Notes: generated from the letters alone by a model not told the origin. A DNA stretch of 64,000 bases from Lachnospiraceae bacterium (GCA_016282745.1 JAEELL010000104.1:54417-118416), one strand, 5' to 3'; numbered from the stretch's first letter, positions 26,950-38,487 are shown. Translations and numbers: made by a program.

Positions 26950-27074
26950 TGTGCTTTATATGGTATGATAAATTATAGTTATAAATGAATAATAAAAGAA
27001 AGGAACGGTATTATTACAGGTAGGTTACGCATTTGATGGATGTAACAACAAAGTAATTAATACGAAAAATAATT

Positions 27075-27788
27075 ATGGATGACAAATTGTATACCATTCC
27101 GGTAAAGGAGGCATTAGAAGCGGACTGTGAATGCTGTGTCTGCAAAATGTATGAACAGATTGAAAAGAGCGCAATAGAATTTACAATGGGACCTAGTTAT
27201 ATGGAAGATGATATCAGATTCCAAACAGATGAGAAAGGTTTTTGCTCAATACATTCAAAAAAATTGTATGATTATAATAACAGATTAGGCCTTGGAATAA
27301 TAATGAATACTCATCTTCAAAGAACTGTAAAAGATATTGAAAAGCTTAGTGAAGGCGCAACCGGTAAAGGCTTTTTCAAAAAGAAAAATTATTCCGAACT
27401 CATCAGCTATATAAATAACCTGAATGACTCATGCTTTGTTTGCGAGAGAATCAACTCAACATTTGAGAGATATATTGCAACTATTTTTCATTTATGGAAG
27501 TCAGATAAAGATTTTGTCTCAAAATACAGCAACTCCAAAGGATTTTGTACAAAACACTTTGGATTATTACTAAATGGAGCAGCTTCTAATCTGATGGGCT
27601 CATCGTATGAAGATTTTGTCGATACAACAATTGGCTTATATCTTTCCAACATGAAGAGAGTAAACGGTGATGTTGATTGGTTTGTAGACAAATTTGATTA
27701 CAGATTCAAAGATGAACCATGGAAGAATTCAAAAGATGCATTGCAAAGATGTATCATTAAAACTAATAGCATAGATGTGGAACAATAA
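27075..27788 (+). CDS. DUF6062-like protein with paired Cys motifs
   Basis: This 237-residue soluble protein has four Cys-bearing spots in two similar halves: ECCVCKMYE then GFCSIHSKKLYD, and CFVCERI then GFCTKHFGLLL. Each half thus has a CxxC followed by GFCxxH, suggesting two metal-binding sites and an internal duplication. The start lacks a clear ribosome-binding site. The family assignment is from memory; function is unknown. Confidence 0.65.
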   Translation: MDDKLYTIPVKEALEADCECCVCKMYEQIEKSAIEFTMGPSYMEDDIRFQTDEKGFCSIHSKKLYDYNNRLGLGIIMNTHLQRTVKDIEKLSEGATGKGFFKKKNYSELISYINNLNDSCFVCERINSTFERYIATIFHLWKSDKDFVSKYSNSKGFCTKHFGLLLNGAASNLMGSSYEDFVDTTIGLYLSNMKRVNGDVDWFVDKFDYRFKDEPWKNSKDALQRCIIKTNSIDVEQ

Positions 27789-27792
27789 AATA

Positions 27793-27840
27793 TAACAAAA
27801 ATAGCTATGGTTCAAAGTTGAACCATAGCTATTTTTGTTA
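27793..27840 (+). terminator. Bidirectional terminator between convergent genes
   Basis: A perfect 23-bp inverted repeat (27793-27815 with 27818-27840) has A/T-rich ends on both strands, placed between two converging genes. Confidence 0.92.
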
Positions 27841-27851
27841 CATAAGAATAT

Positions 27852-28850
27852 TTAGAATGTATCATTTAACTCATCTTCTAAAAAATCAAACTCATCATCA
27901 GATTTATTTTCGTCATCAGTACTTTCATCAAATGAAATAACATCCTCTTTAGAAGAAGCAGTATCATCAACTAAAAAACTGTAATGTGAACCTGTGTTGT
28001 TGTCAGTCTTTTCAGAAACATCCTCAGAAACATCCTCAATTATCTCTTCAGTTTCAGAAACTGCATCTTCGATAGTATCAGCACTTTCTTCAACAAAATC
28101 TGAAACGTTGTCTTTAAAAGAATCTACAGTATTATCAACACCTTCTGTGAAAGAATCTACAGCATCCGAAGCACTTTCGGAAACACTGTCAACGGCGTCA
28201 GTTACAAAATCAGCTGCATCTTCAAAAACTTCAGAGGCATCTTCAACGATTTCTTTTGCTTCGCCGTCGATTATTTCATCTTCATCAGACTTATTATTCA
28301 TGCTCTTAATCTTATCTCCGGCTGTCTTGATAACTTCTTTTGTTTTCTCGAATGCATCAGAAGCTTTTTCTTTTACTTTATCCATATTCTCTTCGGTAAA
28401 AATCTCATCAGCCTTTTCTTTGGCAGTAGTAGTAACCTTGTCAAAAGCATCTTTAGCTTTATTTATGTTGTCCTCACCAATTTTGTCTACAACCTTATCT
28501 TTGACATCTGTAGCTTTTGTTTTGGCAGTGTCAATTTTCTCTTCACCAATTGCATCTACAATCTTGTCCTTAGCAGAAGTAACGATCTCACCTATACCGT
28601 CCTTAGTATCGTTAACAACTTTTTTTGCTTGAGTTGTATTAAAAGTGATAGTGACTTTTTTGTTTTCTTCATCAGATCCATCTGTTGAAAAGTCAACAAC
28701 TTTTTTTGGCTTTGAAGGAATATTTAAATCATCATCGAAATCATTTTCGTGTGCTGTGTTAATTCCTGTCTTTTTCTTGTAGTATCCGGCACCCCCGATA
28801 GCAATGCCTGCCAATGCTAAAACCCCTAGTAATGTTGATTTCTTGCCCAT
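27852..28850 (-). CDS. Membrane-anchored, acidic, helix-repeat protein (LEA/YtxH-like)
   Basis: This 332-residue protein has an N-terminal membrane segment (LLGVLALAGIAIGGAGYY) and then a long series of degenerate repeats of roughly 11-20 residues, rich in Ala, Lys, Asp and Glu (such as KATDVKDKVVDKIGEDNINKAKDAFDKV). The later repeats turn strongly acidic (SETEEIIEDVSEDVSEKT). The pattern resembles amphipathic helices of YtxH or LEA-type stress proteins. AAAGGAG precedes the ATG. The opposite strand is also open for 212 codons because of the repeats; I treat that as a shadow. No enzyme domain is present. Confidence 0.6.
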   Translation of the reverse strand: MGKKSTLLGVLALAGIAIGGAGYYKKKTGINTAHENDFDDDLNIPSKPKKVVDFSTDGSDEENKKVTITFNTTQAKKVVNDTKDGIGEIVTSAKDKIVDAIGEEKIDTAKTKATDVKDKVVDKIGEDNINKAKDAFDKVTTTAKEKADEIFTEENMDKVKEKASDAFEKTKEVIKTAGDKIKSMNNKSDEDEIIDGEAKEIVEDASEVFEDAADFVTDAVDSVSESASDAVDSFTEGVDNTVDSFKDNVSDFVEESADTIEDAVSETEEIIEDVSEDVSEKTDNNTGSHYSFLVDDTASSKEDVISFDESTDDENKSDDEFDFLEDELNDTF

Positions 28851-28958
28851 AATAATTTCTCCTTTCGCACATATAAAATCATATAACTATTGTAATACTA
28901 TTCTTACTAAAAATAAAGCAAAATCATATTATTTTTTCTCAAAAAAAAGTAACTATAC

Positions 28959-29104
28959 AGCTTTTTAGCTATGCCAGCTCGAATCCGGCAAAGCTGCTAA
29001 GCTTTCGTGCTTTTCATCCTTCGGATATCAAATCGTAATTATTCAGCCTTTCAGCTATGCCAGCTCGAATCCGCAGATAAATCTGCTTCTTCTCGCTGAT
29101 TTGG
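28959..29104 (-). repeat. Intergenic modular hairpin repeat, two units
   Basis: Units at 28959-28987 and 29045-29073 match over 29 bases, 21 of them (28967-28987, 29053-29073) identical. Each contains AGCTCGAATCCG followed by a small hairpin (AAAGCT/AGCTTT; GCAGAT/ATCTGC). The second unit continues to TTCTCGCTGATTTGG (29090-29104). The same two arms recur inverted near 33.1 kb. The 369-base gap 28851-29219 holds no gene that I can see. Confidence 0.7.
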
Positions 29105-29219
29105 GTTCCCTAAATACATAAAAGAATAGTTACAAAAAAATAATCACATATTTACTTAATAGATTATTAATGGTAGTCTTTTGTTGGAGTGACAATATAA
29201 ATTTAAGGAAGTAACAAAA

Positions 29220-30014
29220 ATGAATGCTAAAATTATTTTTTTTGACATTGATGGCACTATCTATAAATTTAATGAAGGAATGCCAAAAGATACGTTAGAA
29301 TCCATTATAAAATTAAAACAAAACGGGCATATTCCTGTTTTGTGTACCGGCAGAACAAAAGTTATGATATATGATGAGTTTTTGAAACCGGGATTTGACT
29401 ATATTATTGCCGGATCCGGAACTTATATACAGGCAAAAGATAATGTTGATTTTTTCTATAAACTTGATGTTGACGAAGTGAAGCGTATAACGGAGGGATT
29501 TATTAGTCATGGTTTTTCACCTGTCATTGAAGGACGTGATGATTTGTTTGTCGAATATGAAAATAAATTTAGAACTCCAAGAGGTGACAGGATAATAGCA
29601 AACTATCGAAAACATATCGGCGACAAATGTATTAATATAGGAAGTAAATCTTTTGAAAATGTATCAAAGGCAAGTGGTGTTTTTATGCCGGGATGTGATA
29701 TGGACGGAATGATTAAAGCATTTTCTGATAATTACAGTATAATAAACCACAATAACGATTTGCTTGAACTTGTTCCAAAGCCATACAACAAAGCAATAGG
29801 AATAGAAAAATTAATAACTGCTCTTGGAATTCCACATGAAAATACATATGCCTTTGGAGACAGTTTTAATGATCTTGAGATGTTGACTTACGTTAAATAC
29901 GGAATATGTATGGGTAACAGCGACAAAGAACTGTTTCAGTATACCAATTACAGAACTGAGGATTACAATAAGTTTGGAATTACAAATGCACTTAGAAGAT
30001 TTGATTTGATTTGA
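29220..30014 (+). CDS. HAD-superfamily phosphatase, Cof type
   Basis: This 264-residue cytosolic phosphatase has all four HAD motifs: FFDIDGTI (nucleophile Asp), VLCTGRT (Thr), the Lys of PYNKAIGI and GDSFNDLEML (metal Asp). The inserted C2-type cap at about residues 85-180 marks the Cof/YidA group, which hydrolyses sugar phosphates or related metabolites. AAGGAAG precedes the ATG. The DNA glycosylase gene follows after 64 bases. The substrate is unknown. Confidence 0.88.
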   Translation: MNAKIIFFDIDGTIYKFNEGMPKDTLESIIKLKQNGHIPVLCTGRTKVMIYDEFLKPGFDYIIAGSGTYIQAKDNVDFFYKLDVDEVKRITEGFISHGFSPVIEGRDDLFVEYENKFRTPRGDRIIANYRKHIGDKCINIGSKSFENVSKASGVFMPGCDMDGMIKAFSDNYSIINHNNDLLELVPKPYNKAIGIEKLITALGIPHENTYAFGDSFNDLEMLTYVKYGICMGNSDKELFQYTNYRTEDYNKFGITNALRRFDLI

Positions 30015-30078
30015 TTAAATTTAAATTGATTTCTAAAATAATTTGAAGTTATTTAAAGTTATTTAAAAAGGAAAGAAA

Positions 30079-30954
30079 ATGAGAATATATTTTGAAAATG
30101 GTAATACAATTATAGAGAGTGTTCCGGATTTTGATTTGGAACAAACACTTGAATGCGGTCAGTGTTTTAGATTTTATAAGCAAAGTGACCACGATTACGT
30201 GATAGTTGCATATAAACGATTGCTACATATTGCCCAAAGTGAAAATAAACTGATTTTTTATGATACAGCGATTGGAGATGTAGAACATTTTTGGGTTGAT
30301 TATTTTGACCTTAAAAGAGATTATGGTTCAATAAAACAATTTCTCTCTGAAAATGACGAGATTTTGATACCTGCTATTAATGAAAAATGGGGTGTAAGAC
30401 TCCTAAATCAGGAATTTCACGAAATGATAATTTCATTTATCATATCCCAAAACAAGCAGATACCTCACATAAAAAAAATAGTGAGAGATATCAGTGAGAA
30501 TTACGGAGAATATCTTGGAGAGGTAAATGGAGAAAAGTATTATTCTTTTCCGGATATAGATGCTCTGTCTAAAATAACAGAAGATGATTATAGAAAACTG
30601 AAAACAGGATTTAGGGCACCGTATCTGTTTGATGCAAGTCAGAAATTATATTCCGGTGAAATCTCAGAACAATTATTTGACAATTTAAATGAAGATGATG
30701 CCCTTAAACTGCTCACGCAAGTTAAAGGCGTAGGTAACAAAGTTGCAAATTGCGTAATGTTGTTTTCTTTAAACTATAGAGCCAGTTTTCCAATTGATGT
30801 CTGGATAAAGCGCATAATGGAGGAATTGTATTTTAAGGAAGAAACAGATAAAACCGTTATACAGAAATTTGCTAAAGAAAAATATGGAGAATATGGCGGA
30901 TACGCACAACAATATTTGTTTTGTTTTGGGAGAGACAATAAAGTGGGAAAATAA
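30079..30954 (+). CDS. Ogg-type 8-oxoguanine DNA glycosylase / DNA lyase (HhH-GPD)
   Basis: The 291 residues include the OGG N-terminal domain (DFDLEQTLECGQCFRFYK) and a helix-hairpin-helix GPD domain. The HhH loop is TQVKGVGNKVANCV; the catalytic Asp is in FPIDVWIKRIMEELYF. The catalytic Lys should be in the ISQNKQIPHIKK helix. The enzyme excises oxidised guanine from DNA in base-excision repair. A weaker alternative is alkyladenine specificity, as some family members are annotated that way. AAAGGAAAG precedes the ATG. Confidence 0.88.
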   Translation: MRIYFENGNTIIESVPDFDLEQTLECGQCFRFYKQSDHDYVIVAYKRLLHIAQSENKLIFYDTAIGDVEHFWVDYFDLKRDYGSIKQFLSENDEILIPAINEKWGVRLLNQEFHEMIISFIISQNKQIPHIKKIVRDISENYGEYLGEVNGEKYYSFPDIDALSKITEDDYRKLKTGFRAPYLFDASQKLYSGEISEQLFDNLNEDDALKLLTQVKGVGNKVANCVMLFSLNYRASFPIDVWIKRIMEELYFKEETDKTVIQKFAKEKYGEYGGYAQQYLFCFGRDNKVGK

Positions 30955-30996
30955 GAAAATACACAATTAATTGGACAGATAAGAAGTACATTGCTA

Positions 30997-31025
30997 TTGC
31001 ACATTTTGAAAATATGATGTATTAT
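30997..31025 (+). promoter_or_regulatory. Sigma-A promoter of groESL
   Basis: TTGCAC (30997-31002), a 17-bp spacer and TATTAT (31020-31025); the CIRCE operator begins ten bases later, over the expected start site. Confidence 0.65.
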
Positions 31026-31035
31026 GTAGTAAGTG

Positions 31036-31062
31036 TTAGCACTCAACCTTATAGAGTGCTAG
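31036..31062 (+). promoter_or_regulatory. CIRCE operator (HrcA-binding)
   Basis: TTAGCACTC, nine bases and GAGTGCTAG. Only the last base deviates from the consensus inverted repeat. HrcA would repress groES-groEL here until heat stress. Confidence 0.95.
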
Positions 31063-31084
31063 TAAATATTAGGAGGTAATCATT

Positions 31085-33005
<1,921 letters not shown>

Positions 33006-33008
<3 letters not shown>

Positions 33009-33168
33009 TAAAAGGCTAAAGCCACTCACAATAAAAAAATAAACACAACCGAATGCTTGCATTCAAGGTTGTGTTTATTTTTTTGATTGTATTTGGCGCA
33101 GCCAAATCAGCGAGAAGTAGGTACGAAGTGCCGGATTCGAGCTGAGAGTGGCTTAGCCTTTTATATCA
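33006..33168. repeat. Inverted-repeat-bounded segment after groEL carrying a hairpin repeat
   Basis: About 24-base imperfect inverted ends (33006-33029 and 33144-33168, sharing AAAAGGCTAA and GCCACTC) enclose the groEL terminator, an ATTTGGC/GCCAAAT palindrome (33091-33107) and, on the minus strand, the repeat arms TTCTCGCTGATTTGG (33102-33116) and AGCTCGAATCCGGCA (33129-33143) around a GGTAC/GTGCC hairpin. Confidence 0.6.
33033..33084 (+). terminator. Intrinsic terminator of groESL
   Basis: An AAAATAAACACAACC / GGTTGTGTTTATTTT stem with an inner GAATG/CATTC hairpin, then further T. Confidence 0.88.
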
Positions 33169-33182
33169 ATGTATATAATAGT

Positions 33183-33268
33183 GGCGCAGCCAAATCAGCG
33201 AGAAATATGATAAAAATCTCTGATTTTTATCATAGGCGAAAGCGATTGGAAACCGAAGGTTGAAATCG
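33183..33268 (-). repeat. Further copy of the modular hairpin repeat
   Basis: Bases 33183-33204 repeat 33095-33116 exactly (22 bases). The arm is followed by a different, perfect 13-bp hairpin (33206-33218 with 33222-33234) and then a GCGATT/AATCGC stem containing AACC/GGTT. No gene lies in 33009-33378. Confidence 0.65.
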
Positions 33269-33378
33269 CGAAAGCCGAATCTTTTTAACTTAATAAAAAA
33301 TTAAGAAAATTATCATTTTCATATTAATTATGTTAAAATACCATTATTGTATATTATTTTATTTATTTGGAGGCTGTT

Positions 33379-34074
33379 ATGTACAATATTTTAGTATGTG
33401 ATGACGATCACGAAATTGTTGACGCAATAGAGATATATCTTACAAAAGAAGGATATAATGTAATAAAGGCTTATGATGGTATTGAGGCTATCAATTTATT
33501 AAAAGAAAATAATATTCATTTGTTACTGATAGACATTATGATGCCAAAGATGGACGGACTTAGAGCAACTCTAAAAATCAGACAGGAGAGTGCTATACCA
33601 ATTATTATTCTCTCTGCAAAGTCAGAAGATACAGATAAAATAATCGGACTTGATGTTGGAGCTGATGATTACATTACTAAACCTTTTAATCCGTTAGAAC
33701 TCACAGCAAGAGTAAAGTCACAGCTTAGAAGATACACAAAGCTTGGCAATATCTCAAAAGAGGAAAAAGAAAACTGTTTTACTGTGGGTGGATTAATGAT
33801 TGATGATGACAGTAAGACAGTTACAGTCGATGGCGAGGAAGTAAAACTTACTCCAAGCGAATACAATATTCTTTTGCTTTTAACAAAAAATCCGGGAAGA
33901 GTGTACACAATAGAGCAGATATATGAAAATGTCTGGCACGAAGAGGCCATGGCTGTAGACAACACTGTTGCTGTGCATATCAGGCATATCAGAGAAAAAA
34001 TAGAAATCAATCCAAAGGAACCAAGATATCTGAAAGTAGTATGGGGTCTTGGATATAAAATTGAGAAACAATAA
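33379..34074 (+). CDS. OmpR/VanR-family response regulator
   Basis: The 231 residues comprise a receiver domain (1-118) and a winged-helix DNA-binding domain (about 133-230). Acidic pocket CDDDHE, phosphoacceptor Asp52 in LLLIDIMMPKMDG, the LSAKSED Ser switch and KPFNPLEL Lys are all present. The C-terminal domain has the expected AVHIRHIREKIE recognition helix and YLKVVWGLGYKIE hairpin. GGAGG lies before the chosen ATG. It pairs with the kinase gene 21 bases on. Regulon unknown. Confidence 0.95.
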   Translation: MYNILVCDDDHEIVDAIEIYLTKEGYNVIKAYDGIEAINLLKENNIHLLLIDIMMPKMDGLRATLKIRQESAIPIIILSAKSEDTDKIIGLDVGADDYITKPFNPLELTARVKSQLRRYTKLGNISKEEKENCFTVGGLMIDDDSKTVTVDGEEVKLTPSEYNILLLLTKNPGRVYTIEQIYENVWHEEAMAVDNTVAVHIRHIREKIEINPKEPRYLKVVWGLGYKIEKQ

Positions 34075-34095
34075 TTTTTGGAGTAATAACAGATA

Positions 34096-36411
34096 ATGAA
34101 AAAAGTTAGTGTAATAAATATTGTCTTAAATTTAATAATTGTATTTTTACTTATTGCATGCTCAATTTCAACATCCCTGGTATTTTCAAAAAAAGAAATA
34201 TATATGAGTAAGAAGGAACTTAATCAGAAAGTTGGTGCTCAATTCTATGAAGATACTTCGGAAATATTGGGAGTTGTTGGGAATTTAGTGACATTTGAAG
34301 ATAAGTATCCTGACACTAAAAAAATTACTGAAAATGGTTATACTTCTTATGAATTAAAACGTTATTATGACGAAAACAAAAATATTGAAGTTGAATACAA
34401 AGACTACCTGGCAAATTCATTTTACTATACAGAGGATAATTCAAACGGATATACCGAATACACAGATCAATACGGTAATTATAAAACCCAGTCGGAAGTT
34501 GACATGTACGGATACGAATCTCCTGAAATATATAACTCAGCTATAAAGTCGTTCAATGCCATTGTTGAATTCTATAATCAATATAAACAGTATCTTACCA
34601 ACAAAAAATATGTAGAGAATTATAATCAGAATTTTGAGTTTTATATTTTTTTCACGGATAATGATGGATTAGAGCATGAGTATTCGACTCCACACGGCAA
34701 AAATATCGGCGTTGATTCAAAGATGTTCAAATCATATGTAGTATATGATAAAAAAACACAGGAACCTGATGTATACGGATTTGAAAAAAATGACATAGAT
34801 TTGAAAAAGATTGTACTTTTGTGCAATTCATTTACTGATTATGATGATTTTTATGCAGCATTTTCAATCAATTCAGTATGTCCATTTGATGACAGTTATG
34901 ATACTTATTTCAATAAAGTTATAACTGACAAACATGTTATTGATACCTATTACAGTTATTGCGTATGTTCAGTGGTATTATTTGCCTTTGCTCTTATATT
35001 ATTTGTAATTTCATTTTGCTATACAGGAACAGATAAAAAAGGCAATAAATTTATTTATCAAATTGATTATTTGTGGTGGGACATGGTTGGTATTATACTG
35101 ACAGTCGCTATCATAGTCGGTTTTGATGCAATGGATTATACAGGACTTTCAAAGAAACTGTCTTATAGTCAGTGCCTCATTTATTGCTGTTACATGGCAG
35201 TTAGTTGTGAAGCTGTTTTCTTATATTTTTTAAGTATTGTAAGAAGAATAAAGACAAATAATCTTTGGAAAACATCTTTAATTGAAAAAATATTTAAATT
35301 CAGTGTAAAGATTATTCAGACAATTTTCCAAAACGCAAAAGTTGTAATAAAAGTATCAATATTTTTTATAGTCACATCGACACTCGGAATTTTAACTTTT
35401 ATTACAAATAATTCAACTAATTATGCTAGTGGCAGACACAGAATGTCTTATTATTCATATGGCGTTATTGGAATTGACATTTTATATTTTCTTTTTGTGA
35501 CAATAATTATGTGGAAGTACTTCAAAGAGTATTATTATATTATTCGTTCAGCAGAGACAATTGCCAACGAAGATGTAACTCATAAGATAGAACGAAAGAT
35601 GCTGTTCAATTCCAACAGACTTATGACTGATGCAATCAACAGCATGGGTGAAGGTATCAGTGAAGCTGTAATGGAAAATACAAGAAATGAGAGATTGAAG
35701 TCGGATCTTATTACAAATGTATCTCATGACATAAAGACACCTCTCACATCAATTATTAATTATCTTGATCTTTTGAAAATGGAAGATCTTGATAACGAGA
35801 AAGCAAAAAACTATATAGATATTCTTGAAACTAAATCTCACAGATTGAAAGTTCTAACCGACGATTTGGTTGAGGCTTCCAAATTAAGTTCGGGAGTTAT
35901 CAAACTTGAAAAAAATAAGCTTAATTTATCATTGCTGATAAATCAGAGTGCCGGAGAATTCAGCGAGAGATTTGAAGAAAAAAATCTAACACCTATTATC
36001 ACACTTCCAAAAGAACCTGTTTATATTAACGGTGACGGAAGAAAAATGTGGCGTGTTATTGAGAATCTGTACAGTAACATGTATAAGTACGCAATGGAAA
36101 ATACACGTGTATACATTGATTTGATGAAAGGTGAGGAGTGTTGTGAACTCACAATCAAAAATATTTCGAAATCATATTTCAAAGTGGATGAGGATGATCT
36201 GACGGAAAGATTTATCCGTGGAGATGCTTCAAGAACCACAGAGGGAAGCGGACTTGGATTGTCAATTGCAAAAAGTATTATTGACAGACACGACGGAGTG
36301 TTTAAAATAATATTAGACGGTGATTTGTTTAAGGTGAGAATCAAACTTTCATTATACAAGGATGAAGACAATGACGAATCGTCTGATAATACGGATAATA
36401 CAGAGGAATGA
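34096..36411 (+). CDS. Membrane sensor histidine kinase with large extracellular and multi-TM sensor
   Basis: The 771 residues have a membrane segment at about 7-28, an extracellular domain of about 260 residues, then a group of five membrane segments (about 285-475), a HAMP-like linker, and the kinase core: HisKA with His544 in NVSHDIKTPLTS, N box RKMWRVIENLYSNMYKYA and G boxes FIRGDASRTTEGSGLGLSIAKSI. This architecture is seen in VanS-like kinases of Clostridia near wall genes. recG begins within a few bases of the stop. The ligand is not evident. Confidence 0.92.
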   Translation: MKKVSVINIVLNLIIVFLLIACSISTSLVFSKKEIYMSKKELNQKVGAQFYEDTSEILGVVGNLVTFEDKYPDTKKITENGYTSYELKRYYDENKNIEVEYKDYLANSFYYTEDNSNGYTEYTDQYGNYKTQSEVDMYGYESPEIYNSAIKSFNAIVEFYNQYKQYLTNKKYVENYNQNFEFYIFFTDNDGLEHEYSTPHGKNIGVDSKMFKSYVVYDKKTQEPDVYGFEKNDIDLKKIVLLCNSFTDYDDFYAAFSINSVCPFDDSYDTYFNKVITDKHVIDTYYSYCVCSVVLFAFALILFVISFCYTGTDKKGNKFIYQIDYLWWDMVGIILTVAIIVGFDAMDYTGLSKKLSYSQCLIYCCYMAVSCEAVFLYFLSIVRRIKTNNLWKTSLIEKIFKFSVKIIQTIFQNAKVVIKVSIFFIVTSTLGILTFITNNSTNYASGRHRMSYYSYGVIGIDILYFLFVTIIMWKYFKEYYYIIRSAETIANEDVTHKIERKMLFNSNRLMTDAINSMGEGISEAVMENTRNERLKSDLITNVSHDIKTPLTSIINYLDLLKMEDLDNEKAKNYIDILETKSHRLKVLTDDLVEASKLSSGVIKLEKNKLNLSLLINQSAGEFSERFEEKNLTPIITLPKEPVYINGDGRKMWRVIENLYSNMYKYAMENTRVYIDLMKGEECCELTIKNISKSYFKVDEDDLTERFIRGDASRTTEGSGLGLSIAKSIIDRHDGVFKIILDGDLFKVRIKLSLYKDEDNDESSDNTDNTEE

Positions 36412-36413
36412 CA

Positions 36414-38471
36414 ATGAATTTATCGGATATAAAAGGTATAGGTCCAAAAACTGAAAAGTTATTTAATAAAGCAGGCGTCTATTCTGTTGACGACCTGCTT
36501 AAATACTATCCGAGAAATTATGATATTTTTGAAGAGCCTGTTCTTGTAAATGATTTGGAAAATGACAGAGTTTTTTCGCTGAGACTGAAAGTTGCGCGAA
36601 ATCCTGAGATAAAAAAAATAAGAAGCCTTATTATAATAAACGCCTTGTTGTCTGACAGCGAAGGAAATACAATTAGGGCAACATGGTTTAATGCACCATA
36701 TCTGAAATCTACACTTGAGGCAGGAAGCAGCCATATATTTAGAGGATTTGTAAAAGTAAAAAACGGGGCATATCTGTTAGAACAGCCAAAGATATACACA
36801 GAGTCATCCTACAAAACTAAGACGGGAGAAATGCAACCGATATATCCATTGGTAAAAGGACTTACAAATACGGTTGTACAAAAGAGTGTCAAAGCTGCTA
36901 TTGATTTGATAAAAGATTATGATGATTATCTACCTGATGAGATAAGAAAAGAATATGAATTGTGTGATATTTGGAATGCTATAAATTCAATCCATTATCC
37001 AACAACAAAAGAATCAGTTATCAGAGCCAGAAACAGACTTGTTTTTGATGAATTTTTTTCTTTTGTATATATGCTTAGAATGTTTAAAGAGAACAAGGGA
37101 ATTGTTGAAAACAAGCATGTGCTTGATGTTGATTGCAGAATAGAAACTTTTATAGATTCACTTCCATATAAACTGACAAATGCCCAGAAAAATACATGGG
37201 AAGAAATTAAAGCTGATTTTTCAGGCAACAAGCCTATGAACAGACTGGTTCAGGGTGATGTTGGTTCAGGAAAGACTATAATTGCAATTCTTGCTCTTTT
37301 GAATGTGGCATTTCACGGATTGCAGGGAGCTTTAATGGTTCCAACAGAAGTCCTTGCAAGACAGCATTTCGAAGAAATTACGAGTATAATTAAACAAAAT
37401 AATTATCCGTTCAAAGCTGTATTGCTGACAGGTTCTATGACTGCAAAAGAAAAAAGAGAGACACTTAGTCTGATAAAAAATGATGAAAGCGTAAAAATTA
37501 TAGTCGGAACCCATGCAGTATTTCAGGAAAGCGTAGAGTATAACAACTTAGGACTTGCCATTACCGATGAGCAGCACAGGTTTGGTGTTAAACAAAGACA
37601 GGCAATAGCACAAAAAGGTGATAATCCTCATGTAATTGTTATGAGTGCAACTCCGATTCCAAGAACTCTGGCTATTATTTTGTACGGAGATTTGGATATC
37701 TCGGTTATTGATGAGTTACCGGCAAACAGACTCCCAATAAAGAATTGTGTTGTTGGAAACGAATACAGACCTAACGCTTACAAATTTATGAAAAAACAAA
37801 TAGATGAAGGAAGACAGATATATATAATTTGTCCGTCTGTTGAATACAGTGAAGCGACAGAGGGAGAGAATGTAATTGATTACGCGGACAAATTAATGAA
37901 GATCTTCCCGCCTTCAGTTCGAATATCTTATCTTCACGGCAAGATGAAGAATTCAGATAAGAATGAAATAATGGAAAAGTTTGCTTCAAATGAAATACAG
38001 ATATTAGTTTCGACAACTGTTGTTGAAGTTGGAGTAAATGTCCCTAATGCCACTGTGATGATGATTGAAAATTCCGAGCGTTTTGGTCTTGCAGCTCTCC
38101 ATCAGCTTCGGGGAAGAGTTGGTAGGGGCAAATATCAGTCTTATTGCATATTTATAAATGGAAGTAAGAAAAAAGATGCATCTAAGCGACTGGATATTCT
38201 TGCAAAGACAAATGATGGTTTTGAAATTTCCAGTGAAGATCTCAAACTCAGAGGTCCGGGAGATTTTTTTGGAATTAGACAGAGTGGAGATATGGAATTT
38301 AAAATCGGCGACATTTATACTGATTCAAAAGTATTAAAACAGGCAGATGAGGCTGTTAAAAAGATTGCAGAGAACTATTTTAATTTGAGTGAAGAAAGAT
38401 TAAAAGCGCTTAATCGTTCTATCAGATTCATGAATAATTACGGTGTAGATAATACACGTATAAATATATAG
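36414..38471 (+). CDS. recG: ATP-dependent DNA helicase RecG
   Basis: This 685-residue helicase remodels stalled replication forks and Holliday junctions. It has the N-terminal wedge OB domain (early LSDIKGIGPKTEKLFNKAGV), Walker A QGDVGSGKT, DEQH box TDEQHRFG, motif III SATPIPRTLAI and the RecG signature LRGRVGRG followed by LKLRGPGDFFG. The start is the second of two close ATGs because AGAGGA is correctly spaced from it; the first overlaps the kinase stop. It is transcribed with the two-component genes and murF. Confidence 0.96.
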   Translation: MNLSDIKGIGPKTEKLFNKAGVYSVDDLLKYYPRNYDIFEEPVLVNDLENDRVFSLRLKVARNPEIKKIRSLIIINALLSDSEGNTIRATWFNAPYLKSTLEAGSSHIFRGFVKVKNGAYLLEQPKIYTESSYKTKTGEMQPIYPLVKGLTNTVVQKSVKAAIDLIKDYDDYLPDEIRKEYELCDIWNAINSIHYPTTKESVIRARNRLVFDEFFSFVYMLRMFKENKGIVENKHVLDVDCRIETFIDSLPYKLTNAQKNTWEEIKADFSGNKPMNRLVQGDVGSGKTIIAILALLNVAFHGLQGALMVPTEVLARQHFEEITSIIKQNNYPFKAVLLTGSMTAKEKRETLSLIKNDESVKIIVGTHAVFQESVEYNNLGLAITDEQHRFGVKQRQAIAQKGDNPHVIVMSATPIPRTLAIILYGDLDISVIDELPANRLPIKNCVVGNEYRPNAYKFMKKQIDEGRQIYIICPSVEYSEATEGENVIDYADKLMKIFPPSVRISYLHGKMKNSDKNEIMEKFASNEIQILVSTTVVEVGVNVPNATVMMIENSERFGLAALHQLRGRVGRGKYQSYCIFINGSKKKDASKRLDILAKTNDGFEISSEDLKLRGPGDFFGIRQSGDMEFKIGDIYTDSKVLKQADEAVKKIAENYFNLSEERLKALNRSIRFMNNYGVDNTRINI

Positions 38472-38487
38472 GTATATGGAGGAAGTA

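Noticed and set aside
27000..27074. Upstream-coupled tiny frame ending over the start of the DUF6062-like gene
   Set aside because: The frame ends with a TGA overlapping the ATG region but has no ATG, GTG or TTG start before it.
27994..28632. 212-codon open frame antisense to the acidic repeat protein
   Set aside because: Ser/Thr-rich low-complexity reading with no start site; it mirrors the repeats of the real gene, which has AAAGGAG and a membrane anchor.
28959..29104. Direct repeats as a possible CRISPR array
   Set aside because: Only two units, 86 bases apart, with internal hairpins and no cas genes; no array of regular spacers exists anywhere in the window.
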